Of a stretch of DNA of 64,000 nucleotides, positions 27,814-37,825 are shown piece after piece. Location of the stretch: assembly GCF_018362975.1 (NCBI RefSeq), contig NZ_CP074371.1:3534001-3598000 (forward strand), given 5' to 3'. Under the pieces are notes generated by a model that was not told the origin of the DNA, did no database searches, and was given only the letters and a program-made list of their open reading frames with translations. Each line of letters opens with the position of its first letter. Position 1 is the stretch's first letter. The DNA comes from Nocardia tengchongensis (GTDB lineage: Bacteria > Actinomycetota > Actinomycetes > Mycobacteriales > Mycobacteriaceae). The translations under genes were made by a program, and so were the position numbers.

Positions 27814-28992
27814 ATGGCGACTTCCGAACCCGAACGCCCACGCCGTAGCGCCCTGCGGTGGACGGCCGCGGCCCTGCTGCTGACACTGTTCGCGGTGCTG
27901 GCGATCGCATCGGTGCTGGCCGGATTCGCGCACCGAGAGTTGCTCGACACCGACCGCTATGTCCAGATCGTCGCGCCCTTGTCCGCCGACCCCGCGCTGC
28001 GAGAAGTCATGGCAGATCGGGCAACCGACGCCATCATGGATCGCGTCGACGTCCAATCCGTCACCGCCCAGACCCTGGCGGCATTGGCCGACAACAACCC
28101 GCGCGTTCCGCGCGCGGTGACCGGGCTGGCTCCGCTGGCTACCCGGCAAGCGCGAGGTCTCGTACGCGACACCGCCGAATCCGTCCTGGCGTCCGATCAA
28201 TTCGAAACCCTCTGGATCGAGGCGAACCGGCAGGCGCACCGAGGGCTGGTCGTCGTGCTGACCGATGAGGCTCCGACGGCGGTCGGAATGGACCGGAACG
28301 GTGCGGTGAGTGTGGCACTGGGCCCGCTCATCGACAGCGTCCGGGCCGAATTGACCGCGCGGGGCTTCACGTTCGCCGATCAGATCCCGGAGATCGACCG
28401 GTCGTTCGTGATCTTCCGATCGCCCGAACTGGTCGAGGCGCGGCGGTGGGTGGCGGTCCTCGATCGCGTCGCCGATGTGCTGCCGTGGATCACGGTGCTC
28501 GTCGCGGCCGGCGCGGTCTGGGCCGCGCCCGCAGGCGCACGGCGGCGCGCTCTCATGTGGTTGGGTGCGACGCTGGCGCTGGCGATGGCATTACTCGCGG
28601 TTGCCATCGGCCTCGCACGATCGGCCTACCTGGACGCGGTACCCGCCGAGGTGCTCACTCCGCAGGCCGCCGCGGCGGTGATCGATGCCTTCCTGGTGCC
28701 ACTGGACTTCACCGTGCGAGCGATGTTCGTCCTGGCCGTGGCGATCACGCTGGCCGCGCAGTTGCATCGAGTCGCGCGGTATTCACCGGCGATCCGATCC
28801 ATCGCGGCCCGCTACCGGGGCGAACTGCGGATCGCCGTTCTCGCCATCGCGTTGATCACGCTGACGTTCTGGTCGAACCCGACCGGACCGGTGGTCATCA
28901 CGACCGTTCTCGCCGCGGTCGCCGCTCTGGCGGTCATCGAACTGGTGGCCAGACCCCAACAGTCCCAACCCGTGTCATCGACCGAGACATGA
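27814..28992 (+). CDS. Membrane protein, family unknown
   Basis: A 392-residue protein with one hydrophobic segment near the N-terminus (about residues 15-40), a roughly 180-residue extracytoplasmic region rich in Asp and Ala (RYVQIVAPLSADPALREVM... EIDRSFVIFRSPELVEARRW), then four or five membrane segments from about residue 220. This layout resembles actinobacterial membrane proteins of unknown role. It lies 27 bases after the BrkB-like gene in the same direction and ends 4 bases before a strong terminator, so the two probably form an operon. Confidence 0.75.
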   Translation: MATSEPERPRRSALRWTAAALLLTLFAVLAIASVLAGFAHRELLDTDRYVQIVAPLSADPALREVMADRATDAIMDRVDVQSVTAQTLAALADNNPRVPRAVTGLAPLATRQARGLVRDTAESVLASDQFETLWIEANRQAHRGLVVVLTDEAPTAVGMDRNGAVSVALGPLIDSVRAELTARGFTFADQIPEIDRSFVIFRSPELVEARRWVAVLDRVADVLPWITVLVAAGAVWAAPAGARRRALMWLGATLALAMALLAVAIGLARSAYLDAVPAEVLTPQAAAAVIDAFLVPLDFTVRAMFVLAVAITLAAQLHRVARYSPAIRSIAARYRGELRIAVLAIALITLTFWSNPTGPVVITTVLAAVAALAVIELVARPQQSQPVSSTET

Positions 28993-28996
28993 AAAA

Positions 28997-29042
28997 CCGG
29001 ATGGTGTGGACCGGCCGGGTAAAACCGGTCCACACCATCCGG
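28997..29042. terminator. Strong bidirectional hairpin
   Basis: A perfect 18-bp stem (28997-29014 with 29025-29042) around a ten-base loop lies between the convergent membrane-protein gene (plus) and the dehydrogenase operon (minus, ending 29133). It is well placed to end both. Confidence 0.85.
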
Positions 29043-29132
29043 CGTCTCTGCCCGCCACCGGGTGAGTTCGGCTCACGGCGGGCGACGTCGTCCGATCCTG
29101 GATCAGAAAATCGGACGGCGGTTCGGGTGTGA

Positions 29133-30395
<1,263 letters not shown>

Positions 30396-30410
30396 GATTC
30401 CTTCCGGATC

Positions 30411-31403
30411 TCAGCGGCGCTTGCCCACGGCGGCAAGGGTTTCGACGGCGGTCTGGTACAGGGACTCCGGCGACGGCAGCGCCAGCTTCTCCAGCGGCTT
30501 GGCGTACGGCAGCGGCACTTCGGCCATGGCCACGCGGCGGACGGGGGCGTCGAGGTAGTCGAACGCGCCGTCGGAGATCGACGCCGCGATCTCCGCGCCG
30601 ATGCCGTAGGTCAGCCAGTCGTCCTCGCCGATGACGGCGCAGCCGGTCTTCTTGACCGAGGCGATGATGGTGTCGCGGTCCAGCGGGCGCAGGCTGCGCA
30701 GGTCGATGACCTCCGCCGAGATGCCCTCGGCGGCAAGCTTTTCGGCGACCTGCGTGCACACGGTGGCCATGCGCGAATAGCCGATCAGGGTGATGTCGGT
30801 GCCCGCGCGGGTGATCGCGGCCTTGCCGATCTCGGCGGGCGGCAGGTCGTCCGGCACTTCGCCCTTGGTGTTGTAGAGCGACAGGTTCTCCAGGAACAGC
30901 ACCGGGTCGTTGTCGGCGATCGCGGCCTTCATCAAGGCGGCCGCGTCGGCGGGCGTGCTGGGCGCGACCACCTTCAGGCCGGGCACGAACGCGTAGTACA
31001 GCTCGATGTTCTGCGAGTGCGTCGCGCCGAGCTGCTGGCCGCCGCCACCGGGGGTGCGGATGACCATCGGCACCGGCGTCTGACCGCCGAACATGCCGTA
31101 GATCTTGGCGGCGTGGTTGACGATCTGGTCCAGCGCCAGCAGCGAGAAGTTGATCGTCATGATCTCGACGACCGGGCGCAGGCCCAGCATGGCGGCGCCG
31201 ATCGCCGCGCCGACGAAACCCTCTTCGGCGATCGGGGTGTCGCGCACCCGCTTCTCGCCGAACTCGGCCAGCAGGCCGGCGGTGATCTTGTAGGAGCCCT
31301 CGAAGACGCCGATCTCCTCCCCGATGAGGAAGACGTCGTCGTCGCGCCGCATCTCCTCGCGGAGGGTCTCGCGCAGCGCTTCACGGTAGGTCATGACAGC
31401 CAC
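30411..31403 (-). CDS. pdhB: 2-oxoacid dehydrogenase E1 beta subunit (pyruvate type)
   Basis: A 330-residue transketolase-like beta subunit that together with E1alpha decarboxylates the 2-oxoacid using thiamine diphosphate and acylates lipoyl-E2. Typical blocks are VFLIGEEIGVFEGSYKIT, RDTPIAEEGFVGAAIGAA (Glu activating the cofactor), GGGGQQLGATHSQ and a C-terminal transketolase-C domain with IGEDDWLTYGIG. The sequence pattern is that of PdhB rather than BkdB. It lies 10 bases after E1alpha and 15 before E2. Confidence 0.9.
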   Translation of the reverse strand: MAVMTYREALRETLREEMRRDDDVFLIGEEIGVFEGSYKITAGLLAEFGEKRVRDTPIAEEGFVGAAIGAAMLGLRPVVEIMTINFSLLALDQIVNHAAKIYGMFGGQTPVPMVIRTPGGGGQQLGATHSQNIELYYAFVPGLKVVAPSTPADAAALMKAAIADNDPVLFLENLSLYNTKGEVPDDLPPAEIGKAAITRAGTDITLIGYSRMATVCTQVAEKLAAEGISAEVIDLRSLRPLDRDTIIASVKKTGCAVIGEDDWLTYGIGAEIAASISDGAFDYLDAPVRRVAMAEVPLPYAKPLEKLALPSPESLYQTAVETLAAVGKRR

Positions 31404-31413
31404 GGTGATGTCC

Positions 31414-32556
31414 TTATGCGGTGAAGAGCGGATCGCCGGGCAGGCGCCGGGAATCGCCCGCGACCGGGGTCGCGTAGTTGTAATCGAACAGGGTGGCCGG
31501 GTCCGGATGCGGGGACTGGTCGGCGAAATCGACCGCGGCGCGCACCCGCTCCTTGACGTCGGCCTCGATGGCGGTGAACGAATCCTCGCTCAGCACACCG
31601 GCTTCGAGAAGCCGGTTGTGCCACAACACGATCGGGTCGTGCGCGACGGCGGTGGAGACGACGTCCTCGGCGCGGTACTTGGCCGGGTCGACCACCGAGT
31701 GGCCCTTGAGCCGGTAGGAGACGGCCTCGAGCAGCGCGGGCTTGCCCTCACGGCGGGCGGTCTGGATCAGGTCGGAGGCGACCTCGCGCACGGCCAGCAC
31801 ATCGGTGCCGTCCACGCGCTCACCGCGCATGCGGTAGGAGGCGGCGCGCTTCCACAGATCCGGTTCCGCGGAAGACTTCTCGACGGTGGTGCCCATGCCG
31901 GTCTGGTTGTTGATCACCAGGAAAACGACGGGCAGATTCCACAGCGCCGCGATGTTCAGCGACTCGTGGAACGCGCCGATATTGGTGGTGCCCTCACCCA
32001 TCTGGCACACCACGACGTCATCGCCGCCGCGGTAGTCGATGGCCAGCGCCGCACCGATGGCCAGCGGCACCTGGCCGCCGACGATGGCGTAACCGCCGAG
32101 CAGCCGGGTCTCGGTGTCGTACATGTGCATCGACCCGCCCCAGCCCTTGGAGGTGCCGGTGGAGCGGCCGTACAGCTCGGCCATGACGCGGCCGGGCTCG
32201 ATGCCCTTGGCCAGCGCGTACCCGTGCTCGCGGTAGTTGGTGAACAGGTAGTCGGTGGGGCGCATGGCCTTTCCGACACCGACGACGGTGGCTTCCTCAC
32301 CCAGGTTGAGGTGGCAGTAGCCGCCGATCTTGGCCTGCTGGTAGGCCTGCGCGGTGCGCTCCTCGAAGCGGCGGATGAACAGCATCTCGGTGTACAGCTC
32401 GCGCAGGGTCGCAGCATCCGTGCCGCCGAAATCGGCTCCGCCGAGCAGGGTTTCGGCGGAATCGAGCTCGACCGTGGTCTGGTCGGGCGTGGCTACATCG
32501 GCGGGGCGGGTCGCCTTGCGGGCCGGCTTGCGCGGCGCGGCGGTGGTCGTGGTCAT
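31414..32556 (-). CDS. pdhA: 2-oxoacid dehydrogenase E1 alpha subunit (pyruvate type)
   Basis: A 380-residue thiamine-diphosphate-binding alpha subunit. The core includes MLFIRRFEERTAQAYQQAKI, GGSMHMYDTETRLLGGYAIVG and the ThDP motif GEGTTNIGAFHESLNIAALW followed by NNQTGMGT. The phosphorylation-loop region reads YRLKGHSVVDPAKYR, the PDH/acetoin-dehydrogenase form rather than the GHSTSDDP form of branched-chain enzymes. The N-terminal 45 residues are disordered (Lys/Thr/Pro-rich). The ATG at 32556 is chosen for its GAGGAG site. The gene is 11 bases after lpdA. Confidence 0.9.
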   Translation of the reverse strand: MTTTTAAPRKPARKATRPADVATPDQTTVELDSAETLLGGADFGGTDAATLRELYTEMLFIRRFEERTAQAYQQAKIGGYCHLNLGEEATVVGVGKAMRPTDYLFTNYREHGYALAKGIEPGRVMAELYGRSTGTSKGWGGSMHMYDTETRLLGGYAIVGGQVPLAIGAALAIDYRGGDDVVVCQMGEGTTNIGAFHESLNIAALWNLPVVFLVINNQTGMGTTVEKSSAEPDLWKRAASYRMRGERVDGTDVLAVREVASDLIQTARREGKPALLEAVSYRLKGHSVVDPAKYRAEDVVSTAVAHDPIVLWHNRLLEAGVLSEDSFTAIEADVKERVRAAVDFADQSPHPDPATLFDYNYATPVAGDSRRLPGDPLFTA

Positions 32557-32567
32557 GACGGAACTCC

Positions 32568-34025
32568 TCAACGCTTCCGGGGCGGCGCGACGTGAATCGG
32601 CAGGCCCAGCCCAACCAGGGCGGCCTCCATACCGATCTCGCCGAGGGTGGGGTGGGCGTGAATGGTCTCGGCCAGCTCGTCGAGGGTCGCCTCCAGCGAG
32701 ATCGCCAGGGCCCCTTCGGTGATCAGGTCACTGGCCGACGGGCCGATGATGTGCACGCCCAGCACCTCGCCGTGCTTCTTACCGGCGACGATCTTCAGGA
32801 AACCTTCCTGATCGCCGAACGACTTGGCCCGGCCCAGCGCCGCGAACGGGAACTTGGCGGCGACGATGTCATGGCCCGCGGCCTTGGCGGCGTCCTCGGT
32901 GAGGCCGACACTGGCGATCTCCGGGTGCGTGAAGGTCGCGGCCGGGATCACGTTGTAGTCGATGTGGGCGGCGCGACCGGCGACGGTGTCGGCGGCGACC
33001 AGACCCTGATGCGAAGCGACGTGCGCGAGCAGCGCCTTGCCGGTGACGTCACCGATGGCGTACACGTGCTCGACGCCGGTGCGCAGGTGCTCGTCGACCG
33101 GGATGAAACCCCGTGCGTCGGTGGCGATTCCGGCGACCTCCAGGCCCAGCCCGGCGGTATTGGGGCGGCGGCCGACGCCGACCAGCACCACGTCCGCGGG
33201 CAGCTCCTGCGGCTTCGCGCCGCCGACGGTGACCGACAGGCCATTGCCGCCGTCGGCGATGGCGGTGACGGTCGCACCGGTCAGCACCTTGATGCCGCGC
33301 TTGGTGAACGAACGCACCAGGGCGGTGCCGATCTCCTTGTCCTCCAACGGAACCAGGCGATCCTGCATCTCCACCACGGTGACATCGGCGCCGAACTCGT
33401 GGAACAGGTTGGCCCACTCCGCGCCGACGGCGCTGCCGCCGATGACGACCAAGCGCTTCGGGACCTCGGTCAGACCGAACGCGCCGTCGGAGGTGATCAC
33501 GCCGGGCAGATCCGCGCCCGGGATCGGCAGCACGGCCGGAACCGAACCGGTCGCGACGATGACGTCCTTCGCGCTCACCGTGCGAACGGCATTCGCGGTC
33601 GGGGTGGCGGCATAGCGCGGGCCGCCCTCGAAGATCGGCGACGGACCGGCCTCGACGACCTCGACCGTGGTCGGGCCCGTGAACCGGGCGTGGCCTTCGA
33701 TGACAGTCACGCCGTTGGCCTTGAGCAGACCCGCGACGCCATCGGTCAGTTCCTTGACGATGCCGTCCTTGCGCTGCCGCACCGCGGCGTAGTCGAAGCG
33801 CAGGTTGTCGGCGTAGATGCCGAACTCCGCGGCGTGCGCGACGGTGTGGAAGACCTCGGCCGAACGCAGCATCGCCTTGGTCGGGATGCAGCCCCAGTTC
33901 AAGCAGACGCCGCCCGGGCGTTCCTTCTCGACCAGGCCGACGGTGAGGCCTCGCTGAGCGGCGCGGATGGCGGCGACATAACCGCCGGGACCGCCACCGA
34001 TCACCAGAAGATCGAATTCCGGCAC
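32568..34025 (-). CDS. lpdA: Dihydrolipoyl dehydrogenase (E3)
   Basis: A 485-residue flavoprotein that reoxidises dihydrolipoamide with NAD+. FAD-binding GGGPGGYVAAIRAAQ is at the start, the redox-active cysteines are Cys41 and Cys46 (GGVCLNWGCIPTKA), a second dinucleotide motif VIGGSAVGAEWANLFHEFG binds NAD, and the C-terminal HAHPTLGE holds the catalytic His-Glu pair. The start is GTG at 34025, preceded by GAGGAG. It is the first gene of the pdh operon. The promoter should lie in 34026-34200, where two palindromic elements are seen. Confidence 0.93.
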   Translation of the reverse strand: MPEFDLLVIGGGPGGYVAAIRAAQRGLTVGLVEKERPGGVCLNWGCIPTKAMLRSAEVFHTVAHAAEFGIYADNLRFDYAAVRQRKDGIVKELTDGVAGLLKANGVTVIEGHARFTGPTTVEVVEAGPSPIFEGGPRYAATPTANAVRTVSAKDVIVATGSVPAVLPIPGADLPGVITSDGAFGLTEVPKRLVVIGGSAVGAEWANLFHEFGADVTVVEMQDRLVPLEDKEIGTALVRSFTKRGIKVLTGATVTAIADGGNGLSVTVGGAKPQELPADVVLVGVGRRPNTAGLGLEVAGIATDARGFIPVDEHLRTGVEHVYAIGDVTGKALLAHVASHQGLVAADTVAGRAAHIDYNVIPAATFTHPEIASVGLTEDAAKAAGHDIVAAKFPFAALGRAKSFGDQEGFLKIVAGKKHGEVLGVHIIGPSASDLITEGALAISLEATLDELAETIHAHPTLGEIGMEAALVGLGLPIHVAPPRKR

Positions 34026-34119
34026 TCGTGGTGCTCCTCGTTCTCGATTGCTCGACCCGCTATCGGTTGTGATGCGAGTCATTGCGAACGAGTCTGTCGG
34101 TCCCCATTTGCACAATCAA

Positions 34120-34169
34120 TGCACTCGAAGCCCATATATCAGTGCACCTGATTGGGCGCAGCGCCCAAT
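34120..34169. promoter_or_regulatory. Two dyad elements upstream of the lpdA-pdh operon
   Basis: ATTGGGCGC (34151-34159) and GCGCCCAAT (34161-34169) form a perfect palindrome around one base, and TGCACT (34120-34125) with AGTGCA (34141-34146) forms a second inverted repeat just beside it. Both lie 95-145 bases upstream of lpdA and 32 or more bases beyond the end of the PucR-type regulator gene, so they are candidate operators. The 19-base palindrome might instead be a weak terminator for the regulator gene. Confidence 0.45.
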
Positions 34170-34200
34170 TTGTACCCGTGAGTAGCGTGCTTCCGGCGGC

Positions 34201-35403
34201 TCAGTCGCGCGCCGGCCCGGCCAACTCCAGAGCCGCCAGGGCGAGTGAAAGTTCCAGGTAGGCGCGCTGGCCCTCCAATGGGCGGCCCAGCAGCATGGTG
34301 ATGCGCTGCAACCGGTTGATGACCGTGTTCCGATGGCAGTGCAGCAGGGGTGCGGCGTTGGCCGCCGAGCAGTTCTCGGCCAGCCAAACCGCCAAAGTAC
34401 GCAGCAGGATGTCGCGTTCCTTGGGCGGCAAATCGAGCACCGGGCCCAGGGTTCGGGCGATCAGCAGATCGGTCAGATCGGGGGAGCGCAGCAGCAGCGA
34501 CTCGGGGTAGCGCTCGTCCAGGGACACCAGCAGACCTGTCTCCGCGCCGGGCACGGTTTCCAGGGCCAGCACCGCCAGCCCGTGCGCGGTATCGATACCC
34601 GCCAGGCCCGAAACCACGGGGGAGACACCCGCGCGACCCCGCACCAGCGGCCGAAGTTGTTGCAGCACAGTGGAACCGCTCCGATGCTCGAGCGACACCA
34701 GTCCGACCGTCGAATCCACCCGGTCGTGCCACACCGACCGGATCCCGGACACACCGAGCGCCGTCTCCGCACCCGTGTGCAGCGGCGGCGCCCCCTCGCC
34801 GCGCGCCACCACCACCAGATACGCGCCGTGCGCGGGCAGATTCAACTCGCGCCCGGCCCGCGCCGCGAAGGTGGCGTCGTGGGCGCGGCCCGCCAGCAGA
34901 TCCTCGATCAGCGAATGCCGGCGCCGCTCATCGCTGCGCACCCGATCCAATTCGGTGTTCCGGTACGAGGTGACCAGCGCCGAGGACATCCCGTCGACCA
35001 CCGCCCACATGGCCGACCCGACCTGCCGCGTCTCCGCCGACCCGATGTCATCGGCCTTGTCCAGCAACGCTTCCCACACGATCTGGCCACCCAGCCGGAA
35101 GGTCCGCAGCATGGCCTCCAGCGGCACCCCCTGCTCGGCGCGCCGCCGGCCGATCGCCGCGGCCACATCGTCACCGCCCGGATCCGGTTGCAGGCCGCCG
35201 AGCAGATCCAGGATCCGCGTCAGGTAGCGCCGGCAGCCGTCCCGCAGATCCGCCCGCGGCACCGCCGTGTAATCGGTCCACCCCGGGTTATCGGTGAAAA
35301 TGGCCGCCATCAGCTGCTTCGTCAACGCCGGCACCTCGGCCTGACACGCCGCGGCCAACCGCTGCGTGCCGACCGCCGGGATCGGATGCCTGGGTGCCGC
35401 CAT
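34201..35403 (-). CDS. PucR family transcriptional regulator
   Basis: A 400-residue regulator with a PucR-type C-terminal helix-turn-helix (LLRTLAVWLAENCSAANAAPLLHCHRNTVINRLQRI) and a GGDEF-like middle region as in the CdaR/PucR group; the N-terminal part (residues about 1-160) is a helical RsbRD-like sensor (EQGVPLEAMLRTFRLGGQIVWEAL). Such proteins usually respond to small metabolites. It sits immediately upstream of, and in the same direction as, the dehydrogenase operon, so control of that operon is a reasonable inference. The start is the ATG at 35403. Confidence 0.85.
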   Translation of the reverse strand: MAAPRHPIPAVGTQRLAAACQAEVPALTKQLMAAIFTDNPGWTDYTAVPRADLRDGCRRYLTRILDLLGGLQPDPGGDDVAAAIGRRRAEQGVPLEAMLRTFRLGGQIVWEALLDKADDIGSAETRQVGSAMWAVVDGMSSALVTSYRNTELDRVRSDERRRHSLIEDLLAGRAHDATFAARAGRELNLPAHGAYLVVVARGEGAPPLHTGAETALGVSGIRSVWHDRVDSTVGLVSLEHRSGSTVLQQLRPLVRGRAGVSPVVSGLAGIDTAHGLAVLALETVPGAETGLLVSLDERYPESLLLRSPDLTDLLIARTLGPVLDLPPKERDILLRTLAVWLAENCSAANAAPLLHCHRNTVINRLQRITMLLGRPLEGQRAYLELSLALAALELAGPARD

Positions 35404-35452
35404 GGCCCTCAACCTACTCCCGGCCCGCGGCCGCCTCGCCGATCCGGGCCGG

Positions 35453-35887
35453 TCAGCGGGTTTCGACGCCGCCCAGGACGGGTTTGATGTCCAGGATCGG
35501 GGTGCCGTCGATGGCCTCCAGCCCGGCCACGCCCAGCACCTGCGGCGACACCGCGGTGAGGGTGACCTCGTGCAGGCCGATCGGATTCGGGCGGTCGGGG
35601 GAGCGGGTGGCGAAGACACCGGTCGCCGGGCGGGTGCGGTCGCCGCGCGGGTGGACCGCCAGCACGTCGCGGCTCCCGGCATGCAACCAGGTAAGCAGGA
35701 CCACCCGCATGCCGGGTCGCAGATCCGCGGCGGCCGCCGCGAACCGCGGGTCGAGCACGATCTCGGCGGGTGGGGCGTCCTCGTCGGCCTGGCGGGGCGC
35801 ACCGGCTCGGTCGGTCAGCGGGGACCGCACCAGGCCCACCGCTCGGACCTCGAAATGTGCAGGGGTGCTGGAGATTTCCGAGGACAA
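35453..35887 (-). CDS. TrmO-like tRNA methyltransferase (TsaA family)
   Basis: A 144-residue protein of the TrmO/TsaA (UPF0066) family, which methylates N6-threonylcarbamoyladenosine at tRNA position 37 using SAM. The single domain is nearly complete: VRAVGLVRSPL at the start, then GMRVVLLTWLHAG and the signature FATRSPDRPNPIGLHEV, ending in LDIKPVLGGVE. It is shorter than E. coli TrmO because it lacks the C-terminal extension, as is common in actinobacteria. It stands 49 bases upstream of the PucR-type regulator gene, same strand. Confidence 0.85.
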   Translation of the reverse strand: MSSEISSTPAHFEVRAVGLVRSPLTDRAGAPRQADEDAPPAEIVLDPRFAAAAADLRPGMRVVLLTWLHAGSRDVLAVHPRGDRTRPATGVFATRSPDRPNPIGLHEVTLTAVSPQVLGVAGLEAIDGTPILDIKPVLGGVETR

Positions 35888-36166
35888 GGGCGTCTACTCC
35901 TTCGACAGTGCCGACCGGCTCGGCGCGCCGGTCGCCGCTGGGATCAGCGTACTGTTACATCCGGCGGGTCGCCCGGTCCAGGACTACGACGCCCCCGAAT
36001 CCTCCTTCGGCCCCGAACTGATCGGCGATCTGATCTGGAAATGCTCGGACGACGAGGCAGCGCCCCGAAAAATGTGGGGGCGGGCATTTCGGCAAGTTCT
36101 GAAACGATCGAGCTTCAAAATGTTGTCGATCGGGTCCGGGAACCGGGGCCGGAAAGAGCGCTCTCC

Positions 36167-36970
36167 ATGCATCGCAAACTCCTGTGGCGCCTCGGCGCCG
36201 CACTGGCCGTGGCCGCCGCCGTCGTCGCCGCCCAGCTCGCCCTGCCTGCGCACGCCGACGTTGTGACCAACGGAATGACGGTGCAGGGCAGCGGATTCCA
36301 AGTAGGACGGTCCTACGCGGTGGTGGTTCCGACCGGGCTCGCCCCCGACCAGGTCAGGGACGAAGAACTCGTGGACGTCATCGACGGCATCGCGGTAGAG
36401 CCGCTGGTGGCGAACGCAACAGTCGACTCCGCGGGAACGATCCACGAGAACTGGGAACCGTCCTTCAGTGGAACCCATCAGCTGTACATCACGAAACCCG
36501 GCACGCCATACGGCGTGCCCGCACCCTCCGCCGTCGCCTATGGTCCGGTGACTATCCAGGTCGGCGGAAGCCCGAGCGACCCGACGAGCTGTGGGGCGAA
36601 CCACACCGCGTGCTTCACAGTCCACGGGACGCGAGAGGTGGGATGTCAGCTCACCCTCGAACTCACCGACTACAGCATCGATACCATCGGCATCGTCAAC
36701 GCCGGTTCGTCGCAATTCCCCAGCGCCGCACAGCGGACCGCCGGTCCCAACACGTTCACCTTCTACGATCTCAACCAGGTGATCGCGACCACGACCGCGA
36801 GCGGGACGGTCACGGCCAGCGTCACGTGGACACCGACAACCAGCGGTACCCATACGCTGCAGGCCAATTTCACCATGCCGTCGATCCCCTCCTACCCCCA
36901 CGTCCTCATGGCGAACACCGGATGGTTGTACATGCCGATAGCCCCGGCCGGGACCACCCCTTGCGTCTGA
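36167..36970 (+). CDS. Secreted protein with repeated beta domains, family unknown
   Basis: A 267-residue exported protein. The signal peptide (MHRKLLWRLGAALAVAAAVV... ending LPAHA) is unmistakable and fixes the ATG at 36167. The mature part looks all-beta: Gly/Thr/Ser/Val-rich with Ig-like spacing, two similar stretches containing SGTHQLYI and SGTHTLQA suggesting two related domains, and four cysteines likely to form disulfides (SCGANHTACF, VGCQL, TPCV). I do not recognise the family; Ig-like adhesion or enzyme-inhibitor folds are possible. It lies between trmO (divergent) and tetR (convergent). Confidence 0.7.
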   Translation: MHRKLLWRLGAALAVAAAVVAAQLALPAHADVVTNGMTVQGSGFQVGRSYAVVVPTGLAPDQVRDEELVDVIDGIAVEPLVANATVDSAGTIHENWEPSFSGTHQLYITKPGTPYGVPAPSAVAYGPVTIQVGGSPSDPTSCGANHTACFTVHGTREVGCQLTLELTDYSIDTIGIVNAGSSQFPSAAQRTAGPNTFTFYDLNQVIATTTASGTVTASVTWTPTTSGTHTLQANFTMPSIPSYPHVLMANTGWLYMPIAPAGTTPCV

Positions 36971-37050
36971 ATTCTCCGGAATGCGTTGGGGACCCACCGC
37001 ATTCGATGTGACGGGGTCCGAATCGGCTGCGTCGTCGGTGGCGGAACCGT

Positions 37051-37701
37051 CTACTCCTTCGACCGTGGGGTCGCGACCATTGACGGTAGCCCAGGGGAGG
37101 GGAGGCCCGCCAACGGTTCCCACGCCGACATGGAGGCGGTGGCGACGGCGTCCAAATCGGCGCGGGTGGCGCCGTCGCGGGCCTGGATCGACATGCCCTG
37201 CTGCACCGTGGTGTAGAACGCGGCCATGGCGTCGACGGCTGCCGTCCCGGGCAGTTCACCCTCGTCGATCCCGCGGCGCAGCCGGGCCGCGATCGCCCCC
37301 TGCATGCCGTGGCGCAGGCCCGCCAGGTAGGCCTGGACGTCCTGGCCGATCGCGGTCTGCGCGGTGGCCAGCACCACCATGCAGCCCGGCGGCGTCGTGG
37401 TGTCGGTGTAGAAATCCGCACTCGCGGACAGCAATCCGTGCACCGCCTCGCGCGCGGAGGGCGCCTCGTCGAGCCCGCGGCGCGCCGGATGGCCGGCGAA
37501 CGAGTCGTAGAGTTTCACCGCCTCGCGGAAGAGTTGTTCCTTCGAGCCGAAACAGGCATAGATGCTGGGTGAGGCGATGCCCATCGCGGCGGTGAGGTTC
37601 GTCATCGACGTCGCCTCGTAGCCGTCGCTCCAGAACGCGTACATCGCCCGCCGGAGCACGGCGTCGCGATCGAAGCCTCGGGGGCGCCCGCGCTCGGCCA
37701 T
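37051..37701 (-). CDS. TetR family transcriptional regulator
   Basis: A 216-residue repressor. The N-terminal helix-turn-helix reads FDRDAVLRRAMYAFWSDGYEATSMTNLTAAMGIASPSIYACFGSKEQLF, typical of TetR proteins; the rest is the helical ligand-binding domain with a PPGCMVV segment as in the AcrR/TetR_C group. It is divergent from a DHA2 efflux pump, and the 124-base region between them contains two dyads and a repeated half-site, so it very likely represses the pump and itself. Confidence 0.9.
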   Translation of the reverse strand: MAERGRPRGFDRDAVLRRAMYAFWSDGYEATSMTNLTAAMGIASPSIYACFGSKEQLFREAVKLYDSFAGHPARRGLDEAPSAREAVHGLLSASADFYTDTTTPPGCMVVLATAQTAIGQDVQAYLAGLRHGMQGAIAARLRRGIDEGELPGTAAVDAMAAFYTTVQQGMSIQARDGATRADLDAVATASMSAWEPLAGLPSPGLPSMVATPRSKE

Positions 37702-37744
37702 CCGACACCTGCCTTCCTGGATCCACCAATTCTGTGTCGCTCGT

Positions 37745-37760
37745 TCAAGATATCTCTTGA
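37745..37760. promoter_or_regulatory. Inverted repeat in the tetR/pump intergenic region
   Basis: TCAAGA and TCTTGA (arms of six bases, four-base spacer) lie 44 bases upstream of tetR. A copy of TTCTGTGTCG, the left half of the operator at 37785-37812, also occurs at 37730-37739. Both suit autoregulation of tetR. Confidence 0.45.
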
Positions 37761-37784
37761 CGCGGCTTCGCGGGCGTTGCTACC

Positions 37785-37812
37785 TATTTCTGTGTCGATC
37801 GACATAAAAATA
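37785..37812. promoter_or_regulatory. Probable TetR operator of the DHA2 pump
   Basis: A 28-bp dyad with a perfect 12-bp core (TGTCGATCGACA, 37793-37804) and matching outer arms TATTT and AAATA; only two of the fourteen base pairs mismatch. It ends 13 bases before the pump's ATG and overlaps the AGGGGG ribosome site, an ideal place for repression by the divergent TetR protein. Confidence 0.65.
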
Positions 37813-37825
37813 GGGGGACCCGGAT

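Noticed and set aside
35865..36266. Plus-strand frame from a GTG (LEISEDKGVYSFDSADRLG...) between trmO and the secreted protein
   Set aside because: Its first 65 codons look coding by third-position GC, but it overlaps the trmO start and the signal peptide of the next gene and ends in low-complexity sequence; not enough to call.
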